From positions 6,724,747 through 6,784,746 of the forward strand of contig NC_064044.1 of assembly GCF_932526225.1 (NCBI RefSeq): a stretch of 60,000 bases of DNA. Reading direction: 5' to 3'. The position numbers were made by a program, and so were the translations under genes. Of the stretch, positions 33,301 through 45,600 are shown piece after piece. Source of the DNA: Nematostella vectensis (lineage: Eukaryota; Cnidaria; Anthozoa; Actiniaria; Edwardsiidae). The notes below the pieces were generated by a model, which ran no database searches, was not told the origin of the DNA, and saw only the letters and a list, made by a program, of their open reading frames with translations. Numbering within the stretch: the stretch's first letter is position 1; each line of letters starts with the position of its first letter.

Positions 33301-35723
33301 TGATGAGAGGGACTGGTGATGACCTCGCTTTGTCCTCGGAATCTGAGGCCAACCTCGCCAAGGCTTTAGGGGTGCTCCGGGACATTTCCGTCAAATACTC
33401 GACACCCTCGAGTACTAATGGACGCTATCCGACATACTTCAGGAGTATGCTTTCCAAAATGCCAACTGCTTTTGCACGAATGGCATTGAATCCGCCCTAC
33501 GAGATTGGAGACAAGCCAACTTTGTTATCCGATACGGCAAATGCGAGAATGTTCGCTCGACTAAACCCTATAAGCTCTAACAGCCCTCTCTGCCCGAAAG
33601 ACACGTCTGTCTGTTGGGGCACGATCGATGCTATAATGTATACCTTTTCTCTTGGGGACGCGGACTTTCTTGAAGAAGCCACTGAGATAATTAAATCCCA
33701 GGGAATAAAGCCTGAAGGTGCACCACAAGGAAACTGGGCGAAGAACTACGCTGCTTTGGCTATCCATAGACGTGAAAACTGGACAGTGACAGCGAAGGGA
33801 TTTAGTAACCTCGTGTATAGCCCAGAGAGGTACTACAACGAGAATGAATACGGCTTGTTTGAAATGCACGGCGCTGTGCTGATCGCCAATAGCGAGGAGG
33901 CATTGAGGACAAAGCCCGTGGATGCAGGATGGGCGTGGGAGAAGATTCCTGGGACGACGTCTCTTGGGCTCACGTATGTCGAGATGCGGAACGTCGCTGG
34001 GAACAGGTAATAGTTGGATTAAATGTTTTTTTTATTCGTGTCATTCTCAATTCTTTCTCGAATTATGCTATGAGTTGTCTTTTTATGACATCTTAACAAC
34101 ACCACCAATATCATCATAAAAACGCCACCAAAATAACCCTTATCATCATAATTAACACTAAGATAATCAGTTTCATCATAACTACCATCACTACAACCAT
34201 CATTATTCATAGCTGTATCAGGCCTCGAAATATTGATACGGCACGATACTGAAACATTAGAAAAATATTTTTCTTTGGGGGGGGGGGGGGGCACAGCCAC
34301 GCCCCTACTGGTCATTTCCATTTTTTTAAAGATTGGGGGGGAGGGGGGCTGTTACGCCCCTGTTATCATGATCGCTACAACAGCCTGCTCCAAAGTATTC
34401 ATTATCATTATCGTCATATCATCATTATCGCCATCATCAATACCCAATCATTATCATCATCATCTTATCATTATAATTATCTTCATCCTATTTTTTCCTT
34501 TTCTCTCGTCTTCCGATCACCGGATGCTAAAGTTTTCATCTGTTTACATCAATGGTTACACACCTCTAGTAATCAGCCCCCAGTCTATCAACTCATTTAA
34601 ACCTTTCCTTTAAACCAGGTACACTAATTCCAAGAAGTTCGCTGGTGCTGTTTCCATCATCGGTAAAGCTCGTAACAAACTCATCGCAAATGGCGCCTTT
34701 GGAATGGACTTCGGGATGCCTGTCTACTGGTTCAAGGTCAGCGGTCATCCCCTGCAGGGCAAGCGCTTCGACTTTAAGAAATCCGTATTCTTTTTTGATG
34801 ACATCCTAGTGTTCCTAGGGAGCGGATTGTCGTCCGATGTAAACGCCCCAGTGTTGACAACACTCTTCCAAGACACCGTGACGTCATTGTCCGTCTCCAT
34901 GGATACCTCAGCGCTATACTTCTGTCACGGGCCTGCGATGACGAAAAATGATTTTAGCGGTGACGTTCAATTAGTTGACGTTCATGGCAATCGATATCAT
35001 GTCCCCGCGGCCTCATCTAGGGACTTGGTTCTAGCAAGAGCTGTCACGCAATTTTCTATGAAAAGCAAAGGGCTTGACGTAAAGTCTCAGGGTTTCTATT
35101 GTACCGCGTGGTTTGATCACGGTCTGGGGACTGGGCACAGCCCAGCGGCCTATGAATACTTCGTACAAGTCAACTCCACAAAAATTCCCTTGGCGTACCC
35201 AGGTCAATACTTCAAGGTGTTAATGAAATCGTCCTCGGCGCACGTCGTAAAGAGCTTGATCAAGTCGACGTACGGTTATGTGGTATTCACGGCTGGAGCA
35301 ATTCTCCCCGTGGAAGGCCCCCTTAAATCAGTCAGCGCTGAATGCCTGTTGATGGTCGAGCAGGTCGGAGAGAGCCTGGTGATTAGCGTCAGTTATCCGC
35401 AAATGAACCTAGGCATAGGGCATATCCCCACATCCGCCAAGGAAGTTAATCCCGACTTCTGCAAAGATGGTATCCCCACCGATCCGTTGTCCGCAAACTA
35501 TAGATCCGCTCAGACCAGTGCTTTGTTCTTCTGCGCTGAAGACAAGGGCAAAACAATCGACGTTCAGCTTCATGACATCCTCGCCAGCTATGACGTCATG
35601 TCTACTTTGGTGGACGGAGAGGAAGTAGCCGCTGATGACGTGGTGCAAGCCTCGCCAGGTGCGCTGAGGATTCTGGGGATGAAACACGGGAAGAGCACTG
35701 AAGTCCACCTTCGCAGGCGTTGA
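30378..35723 (+). CDS. Secreted chondroitin ABC lyase-like polysaccharide lyase (PL8)
   Basis: There are four exons: 30378-30441, 30971-31186, 31759-34006 and 34619-35723. Phases agree and give about 1210 residues. PL8 chondroitinases cleave chondroitin and dermatan sulfate by beta-elimination. Residues 1-20 are a signal peptide (MMGCLWFMVFVMCAG). Exon 2 is the N-terminal jelly-roll carbohydrate-binding domain (YDFESSDELATIT, HALKWSWD). Exon 3 holds the alpha/alpha-toroid catalytic domain. HHQFFYAGAY (about 585-594) lies where Proteus ABC lyase I has its catalytic His501 and Tyr508. NENEYGLFEMHG (about 787-798) matches the region around its catalytic Glu653. Exon 4 supplies the C-terminal beta-sandwich domains. 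Length exceeds the bacterial enzyme (about 1020), with inserts mainly near the exon 2/3 border and in the catalytic domain. The coding sequence is more G+C-rich than its flanks. AATAAA signals at 36205 and 36266 follow. Activity is inferred, and exact alignment of the Tyr is uncertain. Confidence 0.85.
30470..30951. mobile_element. Two abutting MITEs in chondroitinase intron 1
   Basis: 30470-30730 has ends GGACTTGCACTAAGAAACCA CGTGACTTTTTGAGTG and ACCCAAAAAGTCACATGACT TTTAGTGCA, a diverged relative of the CACGTGAC family. Directly after it, 30721-30951 is a relative of the 10860-11105 element. That copy keeps the end CCGGAAATAAACTGGTGACA ATGCGGCT followed by TTAA and has lost the other outer end. 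Together they fill nearly all of the intron. Confidence 0.7.
34209..34350 (-). mobile_element. GCCGTAGC-family element, in chondroitinase intron 3
   Basis: GCTGTATCAGGCCTCGAAAT ATTGATACGGCACGATACTG AAACATT is the inverted family end. It is followed by a G-run and GGCACAGCCACGCCCCTACT GGTCATTTCC. Its left neighbour (34096-34208) and right neighbour (34390-34490) are ATC/ATT-rich simple sequence. Confidence 0.7.
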
Positions 35724-36204
35724 TGGCATATATGCCATTAGCTATAAAGGGACATTTACTGTTAGGTAGTATTCATGAAATATCCTGTAGAGACGGGGGA
35801 ATTTGGCTCGGGACACCTTTAGAGTTCCCTCTTGAAATTTCCGTCCCCCCCCCCCCCCCCACTTTAAAAATCCTTCCCCCCCTCCTAAGAGGGCTCATTT
35901 TTACAAAGCCCCCCCCCCCCCTCCCTTGATTGGTTAAAAATTTTCGGAGCATCTCCCCAATATCTTTCCCCCCTAGGATATTTAATAAGCACTTCCTTAG
36001 TTTAGGTCTTCTGTCTGGTAAAAGTCTTTGACGCAAAGCTGAGGTAGGAGGTAGCGTGAACTTTCACATTATATATTTCGACAGTCTTGATAGAGCGGGC
36101 ATTCTAAGAATACACTTTTGTGCTAGGAGGGTTGCTTGGTACCTATATGGGAGAAAAATAGACTTGGTACTGGGACTGTTAATTGTTAGTTAGGTCTTAT
36201 GGGG

Positions 36205-36271
36205 AATAAAGTACACTGTAACGGTTTTCAGTTGTTTTGTTGGGGTATGGAATGTGCATCCCAAGAATAAA
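36205..36271 (+). terminator. Polyadenylation signals of the chondroitinase-like gene
   Basis: AATAAA occurs at 36205-36210 and again at 36266-36271, followed by a T-rich stretch (TTTTTTTTGTTTCTTGTCTT). The implied 3' UTR is about 0.5 kb. It crosses C-runs at 35847-35920. Confidence 0.6.
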
Positions 36272-36650
36272 ACTGACCGTATGACATTATACTAAGTTTT
36301 TTTTGTTTCTTGTCTTGTGTTACGGTCGGTGCCTACAGGGAAAAATCTTATGTTGCGTTAGGGTCTGAAGCGACCTGACGGATCGATAACAAAAAACCTA
36401 AAAATGAATTCGAGGAAGCTAAAATCGAGCAAGCAATCATGAACAACGGGAAAAAGAGAAATCGGTCACAATTTTTTTTAAAGTGCGTGACGTGCGTGAT
36501 AACCCAGCATGCTACACGGTCGAGGTTCAAGCGTCTCTTGTGGTTGATGGTCGTGTGTGGAGGAAAGACCACATCTTGTCTTCGCTTTCCGCCTTCATAC
36601 AACCCCCAAAAAACCCTATACCTTCAGGCTAGAGCAAACAGAACGCAGCC

Positions 36651-39600
36651 ATGGGCCGGAAAAAGAGTTTCAACTGCACTGTTCAAGTTGCTGGGCTTGA
36701 CTCCGACTATGAATGTCCGATAGACGTAAGTCATTCCCGCCTCGATCATAGAGCAACACTACAATAATTCGACAGTTTACACAATCCAAGCACCACAAAT
36801 TTCATGAATGATATCTAATGAGCTAAGGAATAATTTCTTCGCATAGCTACGTAGTTATTAAACCACATAACAGTGGTATTATTCTCAATATTTGTCAAAG
36901 TTAGGAGCCGAATGCTGCCGATGTGTGCCGAAGTGTTAATAAAGAACTCCATTATGATTACATTCTAAACAAAGGCTATCACTTCTATTCTGCTAGCTCA
37001 CTTTGATCGCAAATATACATACAATTTAATGTTTCCATAGCTGTTTATTTATACTTTTGAGCTTTGAACTTTCGAAAAAACATTTCCTAATGCTATCAAA
37101 ACTGAGGCCAAACTTGATGATAGTCATGTGTTTATCTTATACCTGACAGCCTCACTTTCCTCACCTACTTTTTGGGTGACCTCTTTTAAAAATTCTCGCA
37201 TTTTTGACTGCTTGTATGAATATTTTAGGCTTAACCTATAATAATTTCATTCTGTGATACATTCATTGTAATCTAACCATGTTTGTTTTGGTATCAGTTT
37301 TCAAAATTATTTCATACCAGTATTACTTAACTTAAGTAATTTTAGATTGAAATTCCCATATTCCTTTTACTTGATATTATGCTTACATATATTATTCTTT
37401 TTTTTTTCTTCTTACTTTTTCTCGTAGAATACGTCATACTTTTGTTTTGTATCCTGAGTCCAGAACTGGGAGATACTTATTAACTAAGGTCCCGGATTTC
37501 GAACCAAAATATATAAAAAAGATCTTGAAACATTCGATTCAACTCTTAGACATTTTTATTTGATTTCTCCTGATTTCCTATCCAAGAATAAATTACGTGA
37601 TTTGCCATATTTTTATTTTTCTAGATTATTATGTTTTTTTTAATATTTTAGTGTTAACACTGTGATCACTAAAGTTTGATAATATCTACAGTTTAGATTT
37701 CACAGGTGTATTTTGATGCTTTTTTTCAAACAAAAAGTGCTGCAAATGTTTGTACCCTTCAATTTAGATTTGCATATTTATACAGTGACTGTGATTTACC
37801 ATGGAATTCATCTAACTGTTTTTATCAAAATAAGAATCTTTATATTTCATTTTTCTAATAATTATTTAAGGATTTCTATGAAATTTATTACCATATGCTT
37901 TGTAATCTGACACCACTATACATTTCCTTCCAGAATAAAAAATCCAAGTCTAGTTTGGGAATAGCACATAGTCAAACCAACCAAAGAAATCGAAACCTCC
38001 TCCTTAAGTTGGATTTACTACACACTATTACAAAATTAGACAATGAATTAAGATTATGTGATGTCATGCAATTATGATTTTGGGTGTAATAAGGAAATAT
38101 GCAGTTTTGGGATATTGTGATCAATGATCAATGCCATTTGGTTTTATCTGTCCAAGTAAAAAATTGAATTTGCAACAATAATAGTCTCAGTCGCTGTAAA
38201 AAAAATGCCTCAAAATTATTTTGATCAAGATACTACTTTTATATTGTGCACCTTAAACAGTATTGTTCAAAAATTGTGCCCTGTTCCAGTTTGGGCAAAC
38301 CCCTCCTTGGCAGTAAGTGTACTTTGCTTGAATAGCCTTGTTGATTTTATGGAATCTGTTTGAAGGGTTTTGAATGACAAGAAGCCAAAGGGTGATTTAT
38401 CTGTTGGAAATCATCAGCGAGGGCTCACATAATATTAAAAACTTTAGTAAAGGAATGTGAATACTTAGGTGCACTCCATACAAAGTGATTGAATACCATT
38501 GATTATGTTCTGTATTCAATTGTAGAAAACTACCAAAGGAGATCACCTGTTTGATCAGGTTTGCGACCACATCGGCTTGGCCGAGAAAGAATACTTTGGA
38601 CTACGTTACATTGACGAGAAAGATGGACAGGTAGTGTAAACTGCATATACAAAAATAACAATAAGGCCTGACTTAATTAGGAGACTTCTACATTTTCTGC
38701 ATGACCTGTCTTCTTAACGTTTCCTAGCATAGCCCTTGCGAAAAACATGTTTGTATCACATGGTAAATTTTGTAGCAGATAACACAGAAATATTTCTCAC
38801 CTGCCAGAGAAACATTTTTGTGTCACTATTGTGTCACTACAAGACTTGGTGCACAGTACAAACAGTGTTTTTCCATTTGGCTAAACTAGAAAACATGTCA
38901 CACAATACACTTCACATGGGACATGTCACACAATACACGTTACATGTGACATGTCACACAATACCCATCACATGTCACATGTCTCCTAGTCTAGACAGAT
39001 GGCTAAACTAGAAAACATGTCACATAATACACTTCACATGGGACATGTCACACAATCCACAATACACATCACATGTCTCCTAGTCTAGACAGATTGCTAA
39101 ACTAGAAAAACATGTCACACACTACACTTCACATGGGACATGTCACACACTACATGTCGCATGTCTCCTAGTCTAGACAGATGGCTAAACTAGGAAACAT
39201 GTCGCACGATACACTTCACATGTGACATGTCACGCACTTCACATCACGTCTCATGTCTCCTACGTACTCTAGACATATCTTAAAAATAATAATGGTATAA
39301 TGCCTGTGATAATGATGGTGATGATTATCTGTGATAACTACATAGTTATGTGACTTCTCTGTCCTTTTAGTTCAACTGGCTGGAGGGGGATAGAAGTATA
39401 AAGAGACAGATGGGAAAAGGTAACAAACACGCTGCGCATTGTAAGTTTAGGTTTTTATAGGGAAAATACAAGCAAACAAGTTGATGATGTCTTTTTCCAA
39501 TTTCTCTGTGTTAGATTATTTGGGGCAACAAGAATTTGATTTTGAATCCTGCAACAATGGTCCTTTATTTTCCAAAGTCAATTTCAGCTCTAGGCATTCT

Positions 39601-42600
39601 GGAGCCCTGTTCTGTACATTCAAGACCTTGGTCTAATATTTCTCCATACAGATATTGCGCTCAGCTCTTGTAGCTATGTAACTGTATACCGTGGCTGCAC
39701 AATCCTCCTAAATAACTGTCAGGGTTTAATATAATTTTTAAGAACTTGCCGGCTTTTTGGATTCTGGTGGGGAAAAATAGCCTATGAAAGGGGAATGCAG
39801 AAAAAAGAGCCGGCAAAGACTAGAAAACAGCTGGCTATCACCGGCAGCCAGCCACTATTTTGAACCCTGAACTGTAATTGTCATTTCTGGGGGGGGGGAG
39901 GGGGGTGAATAGGTTCGCAGATCGACGGATTCAGCCGAGAAATGCTCACGGATTACGTGATTACGGATTTTGATTATTATTTCAGCGGATTGGCGGAGTT
40001 TGTAAATACGGCGGATCAAGGATCTGTTGACAATTTGGGCACGGATTTTGGATTTTGACTGCTTTGACGGTCGAATTTCAGATTTTAAATGAATTTCAAT
40101 CGATGCTATCGTTTATCTGTCTAACCATGCAAATCTAAAAATATCTGCGGATCCACAGATTTGCCCAAAAAATGTTGCTGATCGGCGGATTTACATACCC
40201 CTATTCACCCCCCCCCCCATTTCTCACTCCCTCTTTTCTCCTATTCCTCAGCTCCACTTCACTTTTATTTTGCCGTCAAGTTTTACCCCGAGAATCCAAC
40301 CACGTTGAGAGAAGACATAACAAGGTACAGATGCGAGGATGGTGCATGTTTGGTCAAGTATACATGTATTGCTATACAATATCAAGAAGTGTTATCAAAT
40401 GAGACATGATATATACACCTATTTCAATGTTGGTTCAAATGGCAAATGGTTGTTGTAAGACAAATCACTGCTTGTACTGTAGGTATAATTACCCCTTAGA
40501 CTAAAGAGTAAGTAAACTAATCACACAAGTTATCCACATTTTCCTACATTGAGTGAAATATGGTATTTTTGGGGGGAACACTGACATTTGGCAATCTCTA
40601 TAGTATTTGCCATTTGCACCGACAACATATTTTGAAATTGATGTACCGTATATAGCTAATACGCATGACTTTTAGAATTACGCAATTGTGCGGAAGCGCG
40701 TAATTTGGCTTTCTCCGCGTAATCCACAAATTTCCGCGTAAACCCGTGTAATTTGGCTAAATTTTGAAAGACAAAACATTTAAGTGCACAGCTGATGTGT
40801 TCTTTTAGGGTTCTTACCTCTATTTTTCATAAAAAAAGAGAGATATTCTTCATAAGAGTGTGATATTTCGAACTGAATTTCGAAAACAAATAAAATGACT
40901 AGGCATTCTTTGCTAAACCGTGAAGGCCTAGGACTAATAATAAAATATTGGCTGGTGGCTAGAAACTCGCCTAAGATGTTTTCAGGCAAAAAATTAAGCT
41001 TTTCAAGTTATTTCATGCTTTCCTTCAATACAAAATGTAGTTTGCGCGTAACAATTGAGATTCCGTGTAATTTAGCCCGTAATTCAGTAAAGAATCCCGC
41101 AACATTTTGATTTGTAAAGAAAAATGTATTGCAAAATCCTTCATAACTTGAGTGCGTAATGATTGGTTTTCTGTGTAATTTAGCCAAGAATCCCGCGTAA
41201 TTTTGAGTTTTTTCCGTATAATTCCAGAAGCCCTGAATATGTATCCAAAATTTGCTGGGGGGGGGGGGGGGGGTGGTGTGTAGTCATACAGTCAAGTTGC
41301 ATAAAGAATTATAGTATTAGACAATTCTTTAATAAGAAATGACCCACTTTTGACAACCAAGGAGAGGGGCGCTTCCTGCCCCCCCCCCCCCCCCCCCCCC
41401 CCCGTGTACAATTCTGTTTAGTTTTTAGGCATCCAAATAGCAGATGTTTGTATTAAAAGCTTGTTAGTTTAATGTTTGCAAACTGCTGTATGTCAATGTC
41501 ACTTGTCAATGTTAAGATGTTATATCTTGATTTCAATTGTTGGATTTTGTGGACAGACGAACTTTTCCTTAACTACTATATCTATCATTGTTTTTAGATA
41601 CCAGTTTGTCCTTCAGTTAAGAGAAGATTTGCTGAAAGGCAGGATACAATGTTCAAATCCCATACATGCTCTACTTGCCTCATACGTCATGCAAGGTAAC
41701 CGTTCACACCATTTATGGTATGGCCAGCAAGACCTAAGACAAACTGTGAAGAAATTATATTGACAAGGAGTATTAAAAAACTGAAGAATCAGGGTTGAAG
41801 TTTGTTTGCACGTCTTGTGAAAATAGGGTTGTTTTACTCTTGTTTTGTGTGTTAGCCTTTCGTCAGCACTTTTCTTTTTCCTTGTCAAAATGCTAATGCT
41901 TGACATGGCAGCCAGCAGTTAATGCTGCTTCTACGTTTTTGCTGTTATAAAAAAATACCACAACCCTATAAAGCTATAAACATAAAGGGGGTTTGACAGG
42001 GCCCAAAGTCTCGTACCCTAAAAAAGAACCAATGCCATAAACTTACAGTACATATTTAGAAACTGATGTGGCACCTCAAATATAACCCTGAATTCTTGTG
42101 TGAAAATATCAGTCAATGTTTTAGACACAACAAACCTCTTAAAAATTGATTTTTTATTTGAACAGCGGAACTTGGTGACCTTCATCCAGAAGAACATGAG
42201 GTAGCCTATCTGAGTGACTTGAAATTCTTTCCAAAACAGGTGAGCATTCCTATAAAGTTTTACTGTACTTTGAATTTTGCATGTGTTTCATCTGTAGGAG
42301 TGGAGCACCCCCAAGCCCCATTGCTTGGCTTAGTTAATGTACTAAAGTTGTACTGTTATCTGGGGTCTCAGAATGATGGCAGTGAAGCACACCCCATGGC
42401 TTAGTAATTGTTATATTTGTTCCTGTGTTTCTGTATGAGGAGTTAGGGGGTGCGCACCCCATTGTTCGACTTTGAGATTGTTTTATGTGTTTTGTGTCTC
42501 TGTATGAGGGTTTGAAGAATCCGCACCCAATAACTTCAAATGTTGTGAATGTATCATGATACATATGTGCCTGTGCTAAACAATGCTTTCTTAGCCTCCA

Positions 42601-45600
42601 GAGCTCAGGCAAAAGATTGAAGCTTTCCATCGAAAGCATGTGTAAGTAAAGTATGACCAACTTTATACATAAATAACTTATAAATCCTATAAGTTAACTA
42701 GTAGTATTTTTATAGTATCTTATTTGGAGTTAGTATTATTATTTGTTAAACTACTGTACCTATGTATGTTCAATTACTGTAAGTATCAGTGTTGTTTTAC
42801 TAGTGGGATGACACCCTCAGATGCTGAGTTCCAGTACTTGGATAACGTCAGGAAGCTACCACTGTATGGCAGAGATATGTACCAGGCTTGGGTAGGAACA
42901 GTTTGCATGGTACTTCAACAGGGGACTTGGGCTAAGAGATCATGTGACTGTTTGGGTGGCAAAATAATGCACACTCAGGCTTTCATCGGCAAAATAACAG
43001 CAGCAAAAAGCAAATAATTCAGCACTTTATAAGAAAAGCCAGAATTCTTTTCTTTCAGAAAGGGTTTAGTTCATTTAAGGATATGATTCTTTCATCATTC
43101 TTTGGGTGTGACGGGTGTAGCTATTTCTGATTTTTGTTTGTTTGATTATTTTGTTTTGAATTTGCCACCCAGAAAGGTCACGTGATCTCTTAGCGCAAGT
43201 CCCCTATTTCGCAAGGGTTGCAGAGCACCATGAGATGTTAGGGGGGCTGATGTTTGAAAAGTGGGATCCAAGAGGATCACCAGGGGAAAACCCCACTTAA
43301 TGATCACCAGGGGGGACCCAGCCAATGATAACTAGGGGGGGACCCAGGTAATGATAACCAGGGGGGGACCCAGGTAATGATAACCAGGGAGGGACCTAGC
43401 TAATGATCACCAGGGGGGACCCAGCTAATGATCACCAGGGGGGGCAGCTAATGATCACCAGGGGGGGGACCCAGCTAATGATCACCAGGGGGACCCATGT
43501 AATAATCACCAGGGGGGACCCAGCTAATGATCACCAGGGGGGACAAGCTAATGATCACCAGGGGGGACCCAGCTAATGATCACCAGGGGGGACCCAGCTA
43601 ATGATCACCAGGGGGGGCAGCTAATGATCACCAGGGGGGGACCCAGCTAATGATCACCAGGGGGGGAACCCAGCTAATGATCACCAGGGGGAACCCAGCT
43701 AATGATCACCAGGGGGGACCCAGATAATGATCACCAGGGGGGAACCCAGCTAATGGTCACCAGGGAAAAAACCCAGCTAATGATCCCAAGGGGAAAACCA
43801 GCCAATTATTTGTTGTTTGTGATCCAGGGGGATGAAGGACAGGCTGTCACTATTGCCATTTCAGCATGGGGAGTAGAGGTCTTCCAGAACAACAGACAGA
43901 TGCACAGATTTGTGTGGTAAGAATGTACAATTAGTAAAATTTATTCTTCTTTCTTTTTTGTCCTTAGAGCAGCAATGTTACCAGTTTTCTTCGGTTAATT
44001 ACGTAACAATCTCAGATGATTTTTAATGGCAGATGTTCAGCTACATCGCATAACGACATGCAACGTATAAACAATATCACATGATATTTTCATTACCCTG
44101 GAAAATCCTGAGAAATTAATTTCCCTGAAGATGGCGCTAAATGTCTCATTCAGACAAAATGTATTTGCCAAAACTAAATGGCCAAATATAGATATGGTAA
44201 CAACATGATATGGTAATTATATGGTAATGATATGGTATGTGAATTATCTCCTCTGATATTTCATTGCAGGCCAAAAATCATCTCCATTGGATTTAAGTCC
44301 AAGAAATTCTCTCTTACACTTCGAGCACCTAGTGAGGTAAGTTCACTGTCACTATGAAAACTGTAAGTTATAAATAAATTCTGATATGTAGAGCCTGGGA
44401 CTAGCCCAACCCTTGAAGAGGGAGGGAGGGGCAATGTGTGAAGATGTTTTTTTTTTACATTTTTTTTCTAATCGTTCAGATGGTAGGGGGACAGGTTTTA
44501 TCAGCCTATCCCTTTGGGAACTGTTCGTTACAATTATTGATTTTTCTTGTTATAGCGTGTGTTGTCCTTTTTAGCCTGTTTTATAAGAATAATAAAAGTC
44601 TGTTTGCTTAGGATGACTATTACAAGTCAACAACCATTTACTTCAAGTGCGGAAGCAAGAGAGCCGCTAAGAGAGTTTGGAAAGTCTGTGTTGAGCATCA
44701 TGCATTCTTCAGGTTTGAAAAAAGAATACACCAATAGATATAAGTATAGAGAAAGTATAGGATTTATTTGGGGGTCAGATCACCCTCCGAACAGCTTATA
44801 TACTCAACTTGCAAGAGAGTGCGGGCAGAGATAATATGGTTTGAATTAAATTAATGGCATAGCAACGCCCCAGGTTGCCATAATGCATCTGAGATTAACC
44901 AAAGAACTAAGCTTTTGATCAAATATTTTTGTGAAAGGGGAGCTGGTGTGAATCCTTCAGTGCAATGGCCAAGGCCACCAATTCAAATTTATGAATTAAA
45001 ATCAGAATTGAAGTCTGGAACCTATAAGTGAGATGGCAAATGCACCATGCACACTGTAGCCCCAAGGCTCACAGAAGTATTTTTAACAGACACCAATAAA
45101 AAAGGAGTGTACCTGTGAAGACTCTGTGTGTAATTCACTGTCTCAAAATAGTGCAAATCTGCTTAAACCAATGTAAAAACATTTAGAATCCATCCTATAG
45201 TATATTGAATTGCTCCATGATATTACTAAAGCAATGACATTTTTTTTAAATGATAGCATATTTTGTAGTATTAACAAATCTGTTTCTCACACAAGATAAT
45301 TTTTGATCACAATGTTTATAACTACTGTATGTTAGGCTGTATCTGCAGGCAAACATATCCTAAATACAAGAAAATTGGCAGTTTTGCTCCATCAAAAGTT
45401 ACCTTTTGAGACAACAAAAAATGAGTTACATATACAGTACTTATCTATTCACCACAATTAACATTTTCTTTCTTTTTGCTTTATTTTCAGATTGAAAGAA
45501 CCAGTACCTTTACCAAAAAATACAAACTTTTTCAAGATCGGCTCAAAATTCAGATACAGTGGTCGGACCCAGCATCAAGCACGCAACAATGAGAGTGTGG

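Noticed and set aside
43263-43800. CRISPR-like array of CTAATGATCACCAGG units
   Set aside because: There are no spacers; it is a minisatellite with variable G-runs.
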